NCBI GenBank assembly: GCA_023409265.1
Contig: JAEYHZ010000008.1
Coordinates: 62,001 to 126,000 of the forward strand
DNA from: Bacillota bacterium
GTDB lineage: Bacteria; Bacillota; Clostridia; Acetivibrionales; DSM-1351
Length of the DNA: 64,000 nt
Direction of reading: 5' to 3'
Shown here: positions 1 through 8,478 of the stretch, piece by piece
Layout of the letters: each line of letters begins with the position of its first letter
How positions within the stretch are numbered: position 1 is the first letter of the stretch
Translations under genes and position numbers: made by a program
The notes under the pieces: generated by a model
Seen by the model: only the letters and a program-made list of their open reading frames with translations
The model's database searches: none
What the model was told of the DNA's origin: nothing

Positions 1-720
1 CCAAAGCAAGAACGCTGAGACAAGCAGCCTTTTCAAGTTTTTCATGGAAAGTACGTTTACAAGCTGTGTGAAGGGATTCAGTCTTACAAAGGTAATCTTT
101 TTCAGTCTATTATTCTGCTCATGGCTCTCAGGCATATATAAGATACCATAAACAACATTTATTAAGGTTATTATTGCTCCAAAATACATGGGTGCAGAAT
201 AACCAAACCCGGCAAGTAATCCACCTAGAGCAGGTCCGATGGCGGCACCTACACCTGCAACCGCACTCACCCACCCAAAGTATTTGGTTCGCTGTTCTCT
301 GGGAGTGATATCTGCAAAATATGCGAAGATGGTACTTATGCTCCCGCCCGTTATACCCTCTATTATGCGCCCGGCAAATAGTACCCATAGAGCTCCTCCT
401 ATGCCAAAGACCAAGTATCCGATTGCGGAACCCAAAAGACATATCAAGAGTAATGGACGACGGCCGAATCTGTCGCTCAAAGCTCCCAGTCCGGGGGCCG
501 CAAAAAACACGCAGACTGCATAAACCGTGGTCAGCAACGTAACAACTATAGCTTGATCTCCCGGATTGCTTATATAAGGCTGCACTAAGAATGGGACAAC
601 AGGTGTTATGATACTGAAGCCTATTCCACAAAGGAAAACGGACATCAGACCGAACATTAAAGCCTTTTTATCTACTGTTTGTTCTTTCTTCTGTACATTA
701 TGTGATCTAAATTTAAACAT
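1..720 (-). CDS. MFS drug-type exporter, 3' part cut by window edge
   Basis: The first 240 residues of a major facilitator family transporter are visible; the C-terminal half lies outside the window. Several hydrophobic helices are seen. Motif A (GALSDRFGRRPL, about residues 79-90) follows the second helix. A glycine-rich motif C (GPALGG, about residue 165) is the signature of DHA1 proton/drug antiporters. The ATG at 720 is preceded by GAGAGGAG. The gene follows a marR gene on the same strand after a terminator, and has its own strong promoter with two copies of a probable operator. This suggests an efflux pump under MarR-type repression; the substrate is unknown. The frame was read by hand. 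Confidence 0.88.
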   Translation of the reverse strand, partial: MFKFRSHNVQKKEQTVDKKALMFGLMSVFLCGIGFSIITPVVPFLVQPYISNPGDQAIVVTLLTTVYAVCVFFAAPGLGALSDRFGRRPLLLICLLGSAIGYLVFGIGGALWVLFAGRIIEGITGGSISTIFAYFADITPREQRTKYFGWVSAVAGVGAAIGPALGGLLAGFGYSAPMYFGAIITLINVVYGILYMPESHEQNNRLKKITFVRLNPFTQLVNVLSMKNLKRLLVSAFLLW

Positions 721-745
721 TTAAATTCTCCTCTCAAAAGTGGTA

Positions 746-801
746 TTTTTGTTTCCTTGTCAACATAATTATCATATCCTGTTTTTGTTTCCTTGTCAAC
801 A
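746..801 (-). promoter_or_regulatory. Sigma-A promoter with duplicated operator-like repeat upstream of the MFS gene
   Basis: Read on the minus strand, TTGACA (800-795), 17 bases, then TATGAT form a near-consensus promoter. An exact 20-base direct repeat (TGTTGACAAGGAAACAAAAA on the minus strand) lies at 801-782 and 765-746, so the copies are 36 bp apart. One covers the -35 box and the other sits just past the -10 box. This is the geometry expected of a repressor site, probably for the adjacent MarR protein. Confidence 0.72.
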
Positions 802-811
802 AAACCACAGC

Positions 812-849
812 AACAAAAAAGCAGCCTGTTCTCAATAGAGTTGGCTGCC
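812..849 (-). terminator. Rho-independent terminator after marR
   Basis: On the minus strand GCAGCC and GGCTGC pair around a loop of about 17 bases (821-849), followed by a T run (complement of the A run near 812-820). It lies between the marR stop at 866 and the MFS promoter, so the two genes are probably separate transcripts. Confidence 0.65.
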
Positions 850-865
850 TTTGGTTTCATTTTCA

Positions 866-1348
866 TTATTCAAATTTATTCTGGTTAATATCCATACCCA
901 GTTTCTTTATTTCATCATCCAAATGCTTGCTATACTTATCCACGAAGCTAAGCATACTGTCAAATTGTTCCTCGGTAACCTGCTCAAATACAGCTTTATC
1001 CCGCTCTTGAAACTCTTTGTGCAGTGCCTCATGGACTTTATAAATCACTTGCCCTTTTTCAGTAAGCCTGAAATAGATTTCTTTCTTATTATCCGGCTTC
1101 TGATAGCTTTCAATAATACCCCTTTTTATAAGCTTCCTGGTCATCTTGCTTATAGCGCCCCTGGTCATATATAAGGACTCCGCAAGTTTTGTCACGTTGG
1201 AATCTACATTTCTTCCAATGCATTCGATGTAATGTACTTCAGAAGACTTATAACCCTTAAGACTATCTTCCATCTTAAGCTTGTTAAGCCAACCCATCTT
1301 GTTTAATAGATCCCTGAAACCCATCATGACCTGTTCTTCTTTGTTCAT
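866..1348 (-). CDS. MarR family transcriptional regulator
   Basis: A winged-helix repressor of 160 residues, the usual MarR size. The segment VTKLAESLYMTRGAISKMTRKLIKRG is the helix-turn-helix plus recognition helix (described, roughly residues 50-75), followed by a beta-wing with polar residues. An upstream in-frame ATG exists at 1384, but GGGAGG precedes only the ATG at 1348, so that start was chosen. It sits immediately upstream of the MFS exporter on the same strand, a standard regulator/efflux pair. The likely ligand is a small toxic organic compound, but nothing in the sequence identifies it. Confidence 0.88.
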   Translation of the reverse strand: MNKEEQVMMGFRDLLNKMGWLNKLKMEDSLKGYKSSEVHYIECIGRNVDSNVTKLAESLYMTRGAISKMTRKLIKRGIIESYQKPDNKKEIYFRLTEKGQVIYKVHEALHKEFQERDKAVFEQVTEEQFDSMLSFVDKYSKHLDDEIKKLGMDINQNKFE

Positions 1349-1605
1349 GGCCTGTCCTCCCGCCGGTTGGTGCATCAACAACATTATATTAAATCTTTGT
1401 TTCTATTTCAACAATATTAGTTCTACACCTGATTTTATGCCATTATATTTTTTAATTAAGTTTATTGCTTCTTTCCTCTTACTTCCTGCCTTTTGCGTCT
1501 CACTTCTGATTGCATGAACACCCTTTAACCTGCTGACTTCCTATTCAAAACATTATATAATACTTCCATATGGTTTAATAATATGTGTTTCAGGAGGAAT
1601 TTTCT

Positions 1606-2616
1606 ATGAAGGCTTTATTTATCGGCGGTACCGGAATAATCAGCTCGGCTGTCTCTTCTTCTTTGGTTAGGCTTGGCTGGGATTTATATTTATTAAATCG
1701 GGGAAATAACAGTGAAAGAGTTCCGGAAGGTGCGAAAGTTATCAAGGCAGATATAAACGATGAAGAAAATATTGCAGCATTGATTAAAGAACATGATTTT
1801 GATGTGGTAGCAGATTTCATAGCCTTTGTTCCATCACAGGTTGAACGTGATGTAAGGCTTTTCAAGGGTAAAACAAAGCAGTACATTTTCATAAGCTCAG
1901 CCTCGGCTTACCAAAAGCCGTTATCAGATTACAGAATAACCGAGTCTACGCCTCTGGCAAATCCTTACTGGGAATATTCCAGAAATAAAATAGCCTGCGA
2001 GGAGCTTTTATTAAACGAATACAGGAAACACGGATTCCCATTAACCATTGTTCGTCCAAGCCACACCTATGATGATTGCAAAATTCCTCTTGGAGTACAT
2101 GGAAATAAGGGCAGCTGGCAGGTGGTAAAAAGAATGCTCGAAAATAAACCGGTAATAATTCACGGAGACGGCTCTTCATTGTGGACTCTCACCCACAACA
2201 GTGATTTTGCAAAGGGATTTATCGGTCTCATGGGGAATTTTCATGCTATCGGAGAAGCAGTAAATATAACCTCCGATGAAAGCCTTACCTGGAATCAAAT
2301 TTACGAAATTATCGCAGCTGCACTTGGCGTTAAGCTCAATGCCGTCCACATAGCATCTGATTATCTTGCTGCCTGCAGCAGCTATGATTTTAACGGATCT
2401 CTGCTGGGTGATAAGGCAAACTCTGTAGTTTTTGACAACTCAAAGCTAAAAAGACTGGTTCCCGGCTTTGCTGCAACGGTTCGCTTCGATCAGGGTATAA
2501 GAACTCTTTTGAAAAATGTCCTCTCACATCCCCAACTGCAGGAGGAGGACACGGAATTTGATGTTTGGTGCGATAATGTGATTGAAAATTACAAAGCATC
2601 AATGAAGAAATTCTGA
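1606..2616 (+). CDS. NAD-dependent epimerase/dehydratase (extended SDR)
   Basis: A 336-residue extended short-chain dehydrogenase. The Rossmann glycine motif GGTGIIS is at residues 6-12, and the catalytic YSRNK (YxxxK) lies near residue 130 after the SSAS strand that supplies the catalytic serine region. A THTYDD and later sugar-nucleotide-type C-terminal half follow. An in-frame ATG 21 bases upstream has no ribosome site; GGAGG lies 8 bases before the ATG at 1606. It stands alone, divergent from marR, so its substrate (sugar nucleotide or other) cannot be told. Family assignment is firm; specificity is unknown. Confidence 0.85.
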   Translation: MKALFIGGTGIISSAVSSSLVRLGWDLYLLNRGNNSERVPEGAKVIKADINDEENIAALIKEHDFDVVADFIAFVPSQVERDVRLFKGKTKQYIFISSASAYQKPLSDYRITESTPLANPYWEYSRNKIACEELLLNEYRKHGFPLTIVRPSHTYDDCKIPLGVHGNKGSWQVVKRMLENKPVIIHGDGSSLWTLTHNSDFAKGFIGLMGNFHAIGEAVNITSDESLTWNQIYEIIAAALGVKLNAVHIASDYLAACSSYDFNGSLLGDKANSVVFDNSKLKRLVPGFAATVRFDQGIRTLLKNVLSHPQLQEEDTEFDVWCDNVIENYKASMKKF

Positions 2617-2732
2617 TCTACTGAAAATCCATGCTTCAGAGTATTTTTTATTGCCTAGCAGAATCAAGCATAAAATGTCAGGAAGGCTATTTGTTTACAG
2701 ATTATACTTATAGTCAGATGGGAGGTTAATTA

Positions 2733-3521
2733 ATGGATTCTATAACGAGTATTCAGAAAGCAGTTGATTATATTGAAGAAAATCTTCTTGAGTGTTTGGA
2801 ATATCATACTATAGCGCAACAGGCATGTATGTCGAGTTACCATTTTCAACGGATATTCTCAATTCTTTGTAATTTTACAGTAGGTGAATATATACGTAAT
2901 AGACGTCTGAGTCTTGCCGGCTTTGAACTATTGTCTACTGAAAATAAAATCATAGACATTGCGCTTAAGTATGGTTATGATTCACCGGAAAGCTTTTCAC
3001 GTGCTTTTACTCGTTTTCATGGGATGACTCCTTCCTCGGCGCGCATGGAAAAGAGTCATCTGAGTTCATTTTCCAAACTTTCCATTAAATCAATCTTAGA
3101 AGGGCGGACGGATAGAATGCAGGATTTAAGCAAAAGGGGCTACCTTGTAAAAGAGAATGGGTCTGTATACTACACAAAAGATATGGACAGAACAGGAAAA
3201 TGGTTTAGTGATATACTTGGCTGGTACGATGAGATTGATGTAAGAGATGAAAATGGGCTGGGTACTTACGGGTGCGTCAGTACCATACCTCACGACCTTG
3301 CAGCGCTGCATATCGCACCATTTACAGGAATTCACATGTTTTACGGCGAACCCCAAAAAGGTATGGTGGCATTTATGCTTGTTCAAGGGATAGAAACGCT
3401 GCACGAATTAGTTAAGAAAAATGGTTGGGAACAGATAACAGAAGTTCAGATGCAGCCCTGGGGCTGCAAAACCTGTGATGTAACAACGATTGACGGATCC
3501 ATATTAAGATTTTTTGAATAG
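2733..3521 (+). CDS. AraC-type regulator fused to a VOC (glyoxalase-like) domain
   Basis: The 262-residue protein begins with two AraC helix-turn-helix motifs (about residues 8-105; the first contains LEYHTIAQQACMSSYHFQRI, the second IALKYGYDSPESFSRAF). After a short linker comes a C-terminal domain that starts YYTKDMDRTGKWFSDILGW, typical of vicinal-oxygen-chelate folds used as ligand sensors. GGGAGG precedes the ATG. The VOC module probably binds a small ligand rather than catalysing, because the usual metal ligands are not obvious. It lies alone between the SDR gene and a terminator and could control either neighbour or itself. Confidence 0.85.
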   Translation: MDSITSIQKAVDYIEENLLECLEYHTIAQQACMSSYHFQRIFSILCNFTVGEYIRNRRLSLAGFELLSTENKIIDIALKYGYDSPESFSRAFTRFHGMTPSSARMEKSHLSSFSKLSIKSILEGRTDRMQDLSKRGYLVKENGSVYYTKDMDRTGKWFSDILGWYDEIDVRDENGLGTYGCVSTIPHDLAALHIAPFTGIHMFYGEPQKGMVAFMLVQGIETLHELVKKNGWEQITEVQMQPWGCKTCDVTTIDGSILRFFE

Positions 3522-3643
3522 GTTTATGTCAGCTTGGATAACCATGTTTGAGCATTCAAGAAATTTATGGAAGTGTCCAAATTTTTGCGTTTTCAGGATT
3601 TCCCAAGTTTAACAAAGTATACATTACATTATTAATTTATACT

Positions 3644-3676
3644 AAAAACGCCCTCTATAAAGGGGGCGTTTTTTTA
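3644..3676 (+). terminator. Rho-independent terminator
   Basis: AACGCCC pairs with GGGGCGTT around a short loop, followed by seven T residues. It would end the AraC-VOC transcript. The A run on the other side may also let it work for the opposite strand. Confidence 0.8.
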
Positions 3677-3777
3677 TTCATGCCCTTTGTGGAATATGCA
3701 GTACCTTTAAGGCTATTTTTATATAAAGATAGTGCATCAATTTAACTTCATATTATACTTATTAATATAATACCGAG

Positions 3778-4749
3778 TTATTTTAGCCCCATAAATTTTT
3801 CCCATTCTCCTAATGTTGTAACCTTTTTATCCCCTAACCGCGTTCTGTAAAAATCAATGTATCCTTGCAGAATACCATATTCTTGTGAAGCTACATGCTT
3901 TATTGTGCCATAGCTTTGTGGTAAAGCCGGGTCGCATGATAGAAATTTAAGCTGTTGCGTTTTTAAATCATATTCCCAGTTTTCACGTATTGCAGGGCTG
4001 TATTTGCTTTGAAATCTATACCAGCTTAAGTCTTGGGAATTGTCCTTGTATCCATATTCAAAACTTATAGAGTAGGATAAATGTATCTTAGAATCACCAT
4101 CATAATCTGCAAAAGCAGAAAAATAAGTATTTGCATCAGGTTCAACTATCTGTGGAAAGAATAAAGTACTACCTGCAACAGGATATTCCCCAGCAATAGA
4201 ACCATCTGGATTATACCAGATTTCATCAAAAATTTGTAATCCTGTACCATGATTTACCTCGTGATTGACAACAAGCCAATATTGCGTTTCGTCGATGGAT
4301 TGTTCAACCCTATATTCTGGTTTATCCCTTTCATTCTGATACATAAAACCGTCAACTATCCATATATCAGAGTTATTTGAAAACATGATGTAAATATACA
4401 TATGCCCCTTATTTATCTGCAATACGGCAACCTTTTTGTTCCCAACATTAAAACCATTAATCTTAACGTCTAAACAAATTGAATTTACATAATCTTCTTT
4501 AGGTACTTTTGCTAGTACTTTATCATAAATACCATAGGACCGTAAGATGTTATCAACTTGTTCTCTATTAATACCCGTTTCTCCTCTTTTTTTTAGGTTT
4601 TCAAATTGAGTAAATGGGGATAGCACCTCATTTGACTTCACCGAAGCTAGCGACTGTGAATTTGATGGATTATCGGACGAAATGGCGCTGCAGGAAGTCA
4701 AAATAAAAGTAATGACAACTAAAAACAATAATTCTCTAATAGTTTTCAT
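3778..4749 (-). CDS. Putative secreted lipoprotein of unknown function
   Basis: A 323-residue protein beginning with a lipoprotein signal: KTIRELLFLVV hydrophobic core and lipobox LTSC with Cys at about residue 20, so it is predicted to be anchored on the outer face of the membrane. The mature part is rich in aromatic and acidic residues, with no motif I can place. GGAGG lies before the ATG. It is transcribed alone; the flanks are AT-rich. The C-terminal segment (about 270-323) looks like a compact domain ending LGEWEKFMG. Function is not inferable from sequence alone. Confidence 0.72.
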   Translation of the reverse strand: MKTIRELLFLVVITFILTSCSAISSDNPSNSQSLASVKSNEVLSPFTQFENLKKRGETGINREQVDNILRSYGIYDKVLAKVPKEDYVNSICLDVKINGFNVGNKKVAVLQINKGHMYIYIMFSNNSDIWIVDGFMYQNERDKPEYRVEQSIDETQYWLVVNHEVNHGTGLQIFDEIWYNPDGSIAGEYPVAGSTLFFPQIVEPDANTYFSAFADYDGDSKIHLSYSISFEYGYKDNSQDLSWYRFQSKYSPAIRENWEYDLKTQQLKFLSCDPALPQSYGTIKHVASQEYGILQGYIDFYRTRLGDKKVTTLGEWEKFMGLK

Positions 4750-4965
4750 TTGTTCTCCTCCACTAATAAACGGTAAACTATATAATATAGAGGCAGTTTC
4801 ACATTTTCAAACAAAATACTCTCCTCTTTGATTATACAATTTAATACCAACATATGAAGTTACAAAATCGTAATTTTAAGTTTATGCGACCTAACTAGAA
4901 TCTGTCCCAGGTTTTATTTAATAGTGGTATGTACTGAAGTAATGAAGGATACTTAGTTCTTGTCT

Positions 4966-6339
4966 CTATTTAAAAGGAGGTCTGGAAGGATCCATCACCT
5001 TGCTGACATCAAAAAGCTCCTTCATAATCTTTGGCATATGATGCATTTTATACCCATCAAGATCCATTCTCTCCATATAAACATTATCTTTATATAATAT
5101 GTACGAGGGAGATGGTCCTACACCGCAATATATATTAAAGCCCTGGCTGATTATATAGCGCATTCTGGCATCTTTCTGCTTAAAGGTTGCTCCGAAGGGC
5201 GATATGTATAAATTGGTAGGACCCACTATGCTTCCAACTTCTTCCTTCCATTTTTCAGTATCATATTTAAGATAATTAAGTGTTATAGTACCTTCCGAGA
5301 AGGTTCTTCTATGAGTATAGCTGTGACTTGCAAATGCCCATCCGGTCTCTTTGAGCTTTGCTACTACAGGTATTACATCATTCTTTTCTTTCTGCCAGGA
5401 TGGATTATTATGATTTGTTCTGTACCCAAGTATACCTTCATAACCTGTTAAAGCTAGTGTTCCTTTTGCCCCTTTGAAGGAAAAGTCAGGATTTTCATTT
5501 ACAAAATTATCCAAAATAGGTACAACGTCCCCTTCGGGAGATATAATTTCTTTACCTTCAGGTGTATCAATCAGAGAAGCAGGATTTCCCTTATCATCTA
5601 AAACCAACTTTTTTGCAAATCCATCTTTCTTCATATATGTGTAATAACTCATGTCATCAACCGAAATTACAAGAGGTTTTTGTCCTTTAGGAAGGTATAA
5701 GTCCTGTGCCGTCATTTTCCCAGAAGCATCCTGTTTAAATAATTCCCTTAGATCAACAAGTGTATAGCCCCTATCATACATTTCCTGTATCATGAGCTTG
5801 AATTCTTTGACAGTAGTCATCCAATTATTGTACCCCTGCTCCATTGAATCCCCTGTAAAACACAGTTCAGGATAAACAATAAGACTATGAAAGAATACAT
5901 GATAAATCGGACCCTTGTAAAGCACCAGGTCTTTTTCCAAAGTATTAAGCTGGCTCTGTAAAGCCATTAATGCAGAATTTTCAGGAGCAACCTTTAATGC
6001 TTTATTTATTTGTTGTTGAGCGTTTTTATAATGTGTTTCCTTTATCAAATTTTGAACTTCAGATATGTAACTTTCAATAAGTGCTTTATCAGTTGTCCCT
6101 TTGTTGTCATCTGTACTTGTGTTATTAGCTGTACTTGTGTTTTCAGCTGAACTTGTGTTATCAGTTCTAATTTTGTTAACTTCAGTTATTTCAGCAGACT
6201 GTGAGGTATTAGCCCTCAGGGGATCTGTGTTTGAAAAAGTTTGAGTAAAAGTCGTCATAAACAATAGGCTGACTGCCGTAATAATAATCATTATCGAAAT
6301 AATCCCAACAATAACAACAAAAGTAACTTTTTTACCCAT
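4966..6339 (-). CDS. Membrane-anchored polysaccharide deacetylase (NodB family)
   Basis: A 457-residue protein with one N-terminal membrane helix (about 5-28), a low-complexity Asn/Ser/Thr linker (about 40-85), a TPR-like helical stretch, and a carbohydrate esterase family 4 domain from about 165. The metal-site elements are visible: VISVDDM (catalytic Asp and metal Asp) and ASHSYTHR (HxxxxH-type metal ligands). An earlier ATG at 6369 is in frame, but GGGGGAG lies just before the ATG at 6339. It probably removes acetyl groups from peptidoglycan or another surface glycan outside the cell. It is monocistronic, behind the terminator at 6406. Confidence 0.83.
   Translation of the reverse strand: MGKKVTFVVIVGIISIMIIITAVSLLFMTTFTQTFSNTDPLRANTSQSAEITEVNKIRTDNTSSAENTSTANNTSTDDNKGTTDKALIESYISEVQNLIKETHYKNAQQQINKALKVAPENSALMALQSQLNTLEKDLVLYKGPIYHVFFHSLIVYPELCFTGDSMEQGYNNWMTTVKEFKLMIQEMYDRGYTLVDLRELFKQDASGKMTAQDLYLPKGQKPLVISVDDMSYYTYMKKDGFAKKLVLDDKGNPASLIDTPEGKEIISPEGDVVPILDNFVNENPDFSFKGAKGTLALTGYEGILGYRTNHNNPSWQKEKNDVIPVVAKLKETGWAFASHSYTHRRTFSEGTITLNYLKYDTEKWKEEVGSIVGPTNLYISPFGATFKQKDARMRYIISQGFNIYCGVGPSPSYILYKDNVYMERMDLDGYKMHHMPKIMKELFDVSKVMDPSRPPFK
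6110..6165 (-). repeat. Short tandem repeat coding the Thr/Ser/Asn linker
   Basis: Three imperfect copies of about 18-21 bases containing ACTTGTGTT encode the repeated N-T-S pattern in the stalk of the deacetylase. Such linkers often vary in length between strains. Confidence 0.6.
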
Positions 6340-6405
6340 TTTCTCTCCCCCATCCCCAATAAACAACAATAATACAACTATAACTCAATAATATACCAAA
6401 AAATA

Positions 6406-6441
6406 AAAAGAAGCCAGAGACTTAAGTCTCTGACTTCTTTA
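6406..6441 (-). terminator. Terminator after the ACT-domain gene
   Basis: A perfect hairpin (GAAGTCAGAGAC with its complement) followed on the minus strand by a T-rich run. It separates the ior/paaK/ACT cluster from the deacetylase gene. Confidence 0.85.
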
Positions 6442-6455
6442 CAATATTGTAAACT

Positions 6456-6887
6456 TTACAAACAATAAACCTGGTGACTTGGTATTAAGGATATTTCGCA
6501 ATTTTGCAAGGTTTGTACAGCATTATCGGGATTTTCCACCCTTAGAATAACAAAAGCTTCATTTCCGGATTTTCCTACGAACGCATACATATATTCTATA
6601 CTGATGGAATTCTGCTGCAGCACATCCAATGCTTTTGCCAATCCTCCGGGCTTATCCTCCACTCCGATGGCGATAACACTGGTACAGCTTACTGTAAATT
6701 CATTTTCGCTTAAAATCTTCTCTGCTTCCTCAGGTTTGTTAACTATCAGTCTGAGAATGCCAAAATCAGTAGTATCTGCAATTGATAAGGCACAAATATT
6801 AATATTGTTGTCAGCCAGTGTCCTTGTTACGTCCGCCAAACGACCAGACTTATTTTCCAGAAATAATGAAATCTGTTTTACCAACAT
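6456..6887 (-). CDS. Tandem ACT-domain protein
   Basis: A 143-residue protein made of two ACT domains (about 1-70 and 72-143), each opening with the ligand-binding loop pattern seen in ENKSGRLADV and EDKPGGLAKA. ACT pairs bind amino acids or related acids and act as sensors or regulatory subunits. It follows paaK after 62 bases and is set off by a terminator, so it is the last gene of the aryl-acid cluster. Families of this type are repeatedly found beside phenylacetate-CoA ligase and indolepyruvate oxidoreductase genes. Regulation of that pathway by aromatic amino acids is the natural inference. GGAGG lies before the ATG. Confidence 0.85.
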   Translation of the reverse strand: MLVKQISLFLENKSGRLADVTRTLADNNINICALSIADTTDFGILRLIVNKPEEAEKILSENEFTVSCTSVIAIGVEDKPGGLAKALDVLQQNSISIEYMYAFVGKSGNEAFVILRVENPDNAVQTLQNCEISLIPSHQVYCL

Positions 6888-6949
6888 GGTTGAGGCCTCC
6901 TTATATTTTATTTACAAGTCTATATATGTAGACTATGTGTAAATCCTCC

Positions 6950-8251
6950 TTATAATACTCTCTTATCAATTACTCTCTTGGCCTTGCCCTCACTGCGCTG
7001 AATTGTTTTTGGCTCAACAAGCTTAATTCTGGCACTGATTCCAAGAGTACTTGCAATTTCTTTGGCAATCTTTCTTTCGATGTCTTCAAGCTTCTTAACT
7101 TCATCTGAGAAAAGCTGCTGCGTTATCTCAACCTGTATTTCAAGGGTATCCAGATTGTCTTTCCTGTCTACAACCAGCATGTAGTGAGGCGCTGTTTCTC
7201 CTATTGACAGGAGAACACTCTCAACCTGTGACGGGAATACGTTGACACCTCTGATAATAAGCATATCATCAGTTCTTCCTGTCACCTTACTCATTCTTGC
7301 TTCAGTACGCCCACACTTGCATGGAGCATAATTCAGCGATGATAGGTCCCTTGTCCTGTATCTTATGAGAGGTAACCCTTCCTTGGTAATTGTTGTAAAT
7401 ACAATTTCACCCTGTGACCCTTCAGGCAGAACTTCTTCTGTTTCGGGATCTATGATTTCAGGAATGAAGTGATCCTCAGGAATATGCATTCCACACTGGT
7501 ATTCACATTCACATGCAACACCGGGCCCAATAACCTCACTAAGACCATATATATCTATTGCTTTAATTTTTAGTCTTTCTTCAATTTCTTTTCTCATACT
7601 CTCAGACCAGGGTTCTGCTCCGAAAATGCCTGCCTGAAGTTTAAGATCTTCAGGTTTAATACCCATTTCCGCCATTTCTTCTGCAAGATAAAGTGCATAT
7701 GAAGGTGTACATGCAATATGGGTCGTTCCGAAATCTCTCATAAGATCCAACTGAAGCTTCGTATTGCCCGAGGAGGTGGGAATCACCGTCGCTCCAAGTT
7801 TTTCACCTCCATAATGTGCACCAAGTCCGCCAGTAAACAGACCATAGCCGTAGGAAACCTGCAAAAATGAGTCCTTTGAGGCTCCGGCGCCAGCAAAGGT
7901 ACGAGCCATAACCTCGGACCAAACCTCAATATCGTTTTTTGTGTAGCCAACAACAGTCTTTTTACCTGTTGTTCCAGAGGAAGCATGGACCCTGACAATT
8001 TCATTCATAGGAGCAGCAAAAAGACCGAATGGATATGTATCTCTTAAATCCTGCTTATATGTAAAAGGTAAATGCTTCAAATCATCTACTGACTTGATAT
8101 CTCCGGGCAAAATACCTTTTTTGTCCATCTTCGCTCTGTAGTGGGATACATTATTATATACCCTTTCTACAGTTTTTATGAGACGTTCGGTCTGAATTTT
8201 CCTCATTTCGTCTCTGGACATACATTCGTACTTCTCATTCCAACAAGACAT
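6950..8251 (-). CDS. paaK: Phenylacetate-CoA ligase
   Basis: A 433-residue AMP-forming acyl-CoA ligase of the PaaK family. The P-loop-like motif SSGTTGKKTVVGYT (about 93-106), the YGLSEVIGPG adenylate motif (about 236-245) and the C-terminal hinge with RTDDMLIIRG (about 327-336) are all present. In anaerobes PaaK partners an arylpyruvate ferredoxin oxidoreductase: IorAB makes aryl-acetyl-CoA and the ligase can run backwards to yield ATP, or activate the free acid. Gene order iorA-iorB-paaK-ACT supports that role. GGAGGG precedes the ATG. The 5' side holds a GC-rich structured leader candidate. Confidence 0.93.
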   Translation of the reverse strand: MSCWNEKYECMSRDEMRKIQTERLIKTVERVYNNVSHYRAKMDKKGILPGDIKSVDDLKHLPFTYKQDLRDTYPFGLFAAPMNEIVRVHASSGTTGKKTVVGYTKNDIEVWSEVMARTFAGAGASKDSFLQVSYGYGLFTGGLGAHYGGEKLGATVIPTSSGNTKLQLDLMRDFGTTHIACTPSYALYLAEEMAEMGIKPEDLKLQAGIFGAEPWSESMRKEIEERLKIKAIDIYGLSEVIGPGVACECEYQCGMHIPEDHFIPEIIDPETEEVLPEGSQGEIVFTTITKEGLPLIRYRTRDLSSLNYAPCKCGRTEARMSKVTGRTDDMLIIRGVNVFPSQVESVLLSIGETAPHYMLVVDRKDNLDTLEIQVEITQQLFSDEVKKLEDIERKIAKEIASTLGISARIKLVEPKTIQRSEGKAKRVIDKRVL

Positions 8252-8284
8252 AATAAAATCCCTCCAGATTGATATTTAGTTTTA

Positions 8285-8385
8285 TAGGAACAGTTAATAA
8301 GCTATTCCTCAGCCAAACATCCCACCCGGAATGGCTTTCAGGGTTTACGGCAGCGCCGCCCCACACAAAAGCAATCGGCCAATTT
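8285..8385 (-). promoter_or_regulatory. Candidate structured leader ahead of paaK
   Basis: A GC-rich block of about 80 bases stands out in AT-rich surroundings in the iorB-paaK gap. On the minus strand GCC..AAAC can pair with GTTTGGC. Inside this, ACCC with GGGT and AGCCA with TGGCT interlock as a possible pseudoknot. A palindrome GGCGGCGCTGCC lies just upstream. No known riboswitch consensus was recognised. I see no clear terminator between it and the paaK ribosome site. Confidence 0.4.
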
Positions 8386-8478
8386 AAAATAATATAATAT
8401 ATATTTATTACGTATTTAATTCAAAAATTTATAACTGATTTAATACAAACATTCTCATAAGTTTAATTAATTATATTT

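Noticed and set aside
128..631. Open frame on the minus strand inside the MFS gene
   Set aside because: Out of phase with the clear transporter frame; cysteine- and arginine-rich composition is that of a shadow frame.
3548..3745. 65-codon plus-strand frame
   Set aside because: No ribosome site and it spans the terminator at 3644-3676.
8285..8385. Match of the paaK leader to TPP, cobalamin, SAM, THF, glycine, c-di-GMP, Moco or T-box consensus
   Set aside because: None of the diagnostic conserved segments I know of are present in order; left as an unclassified candidate.
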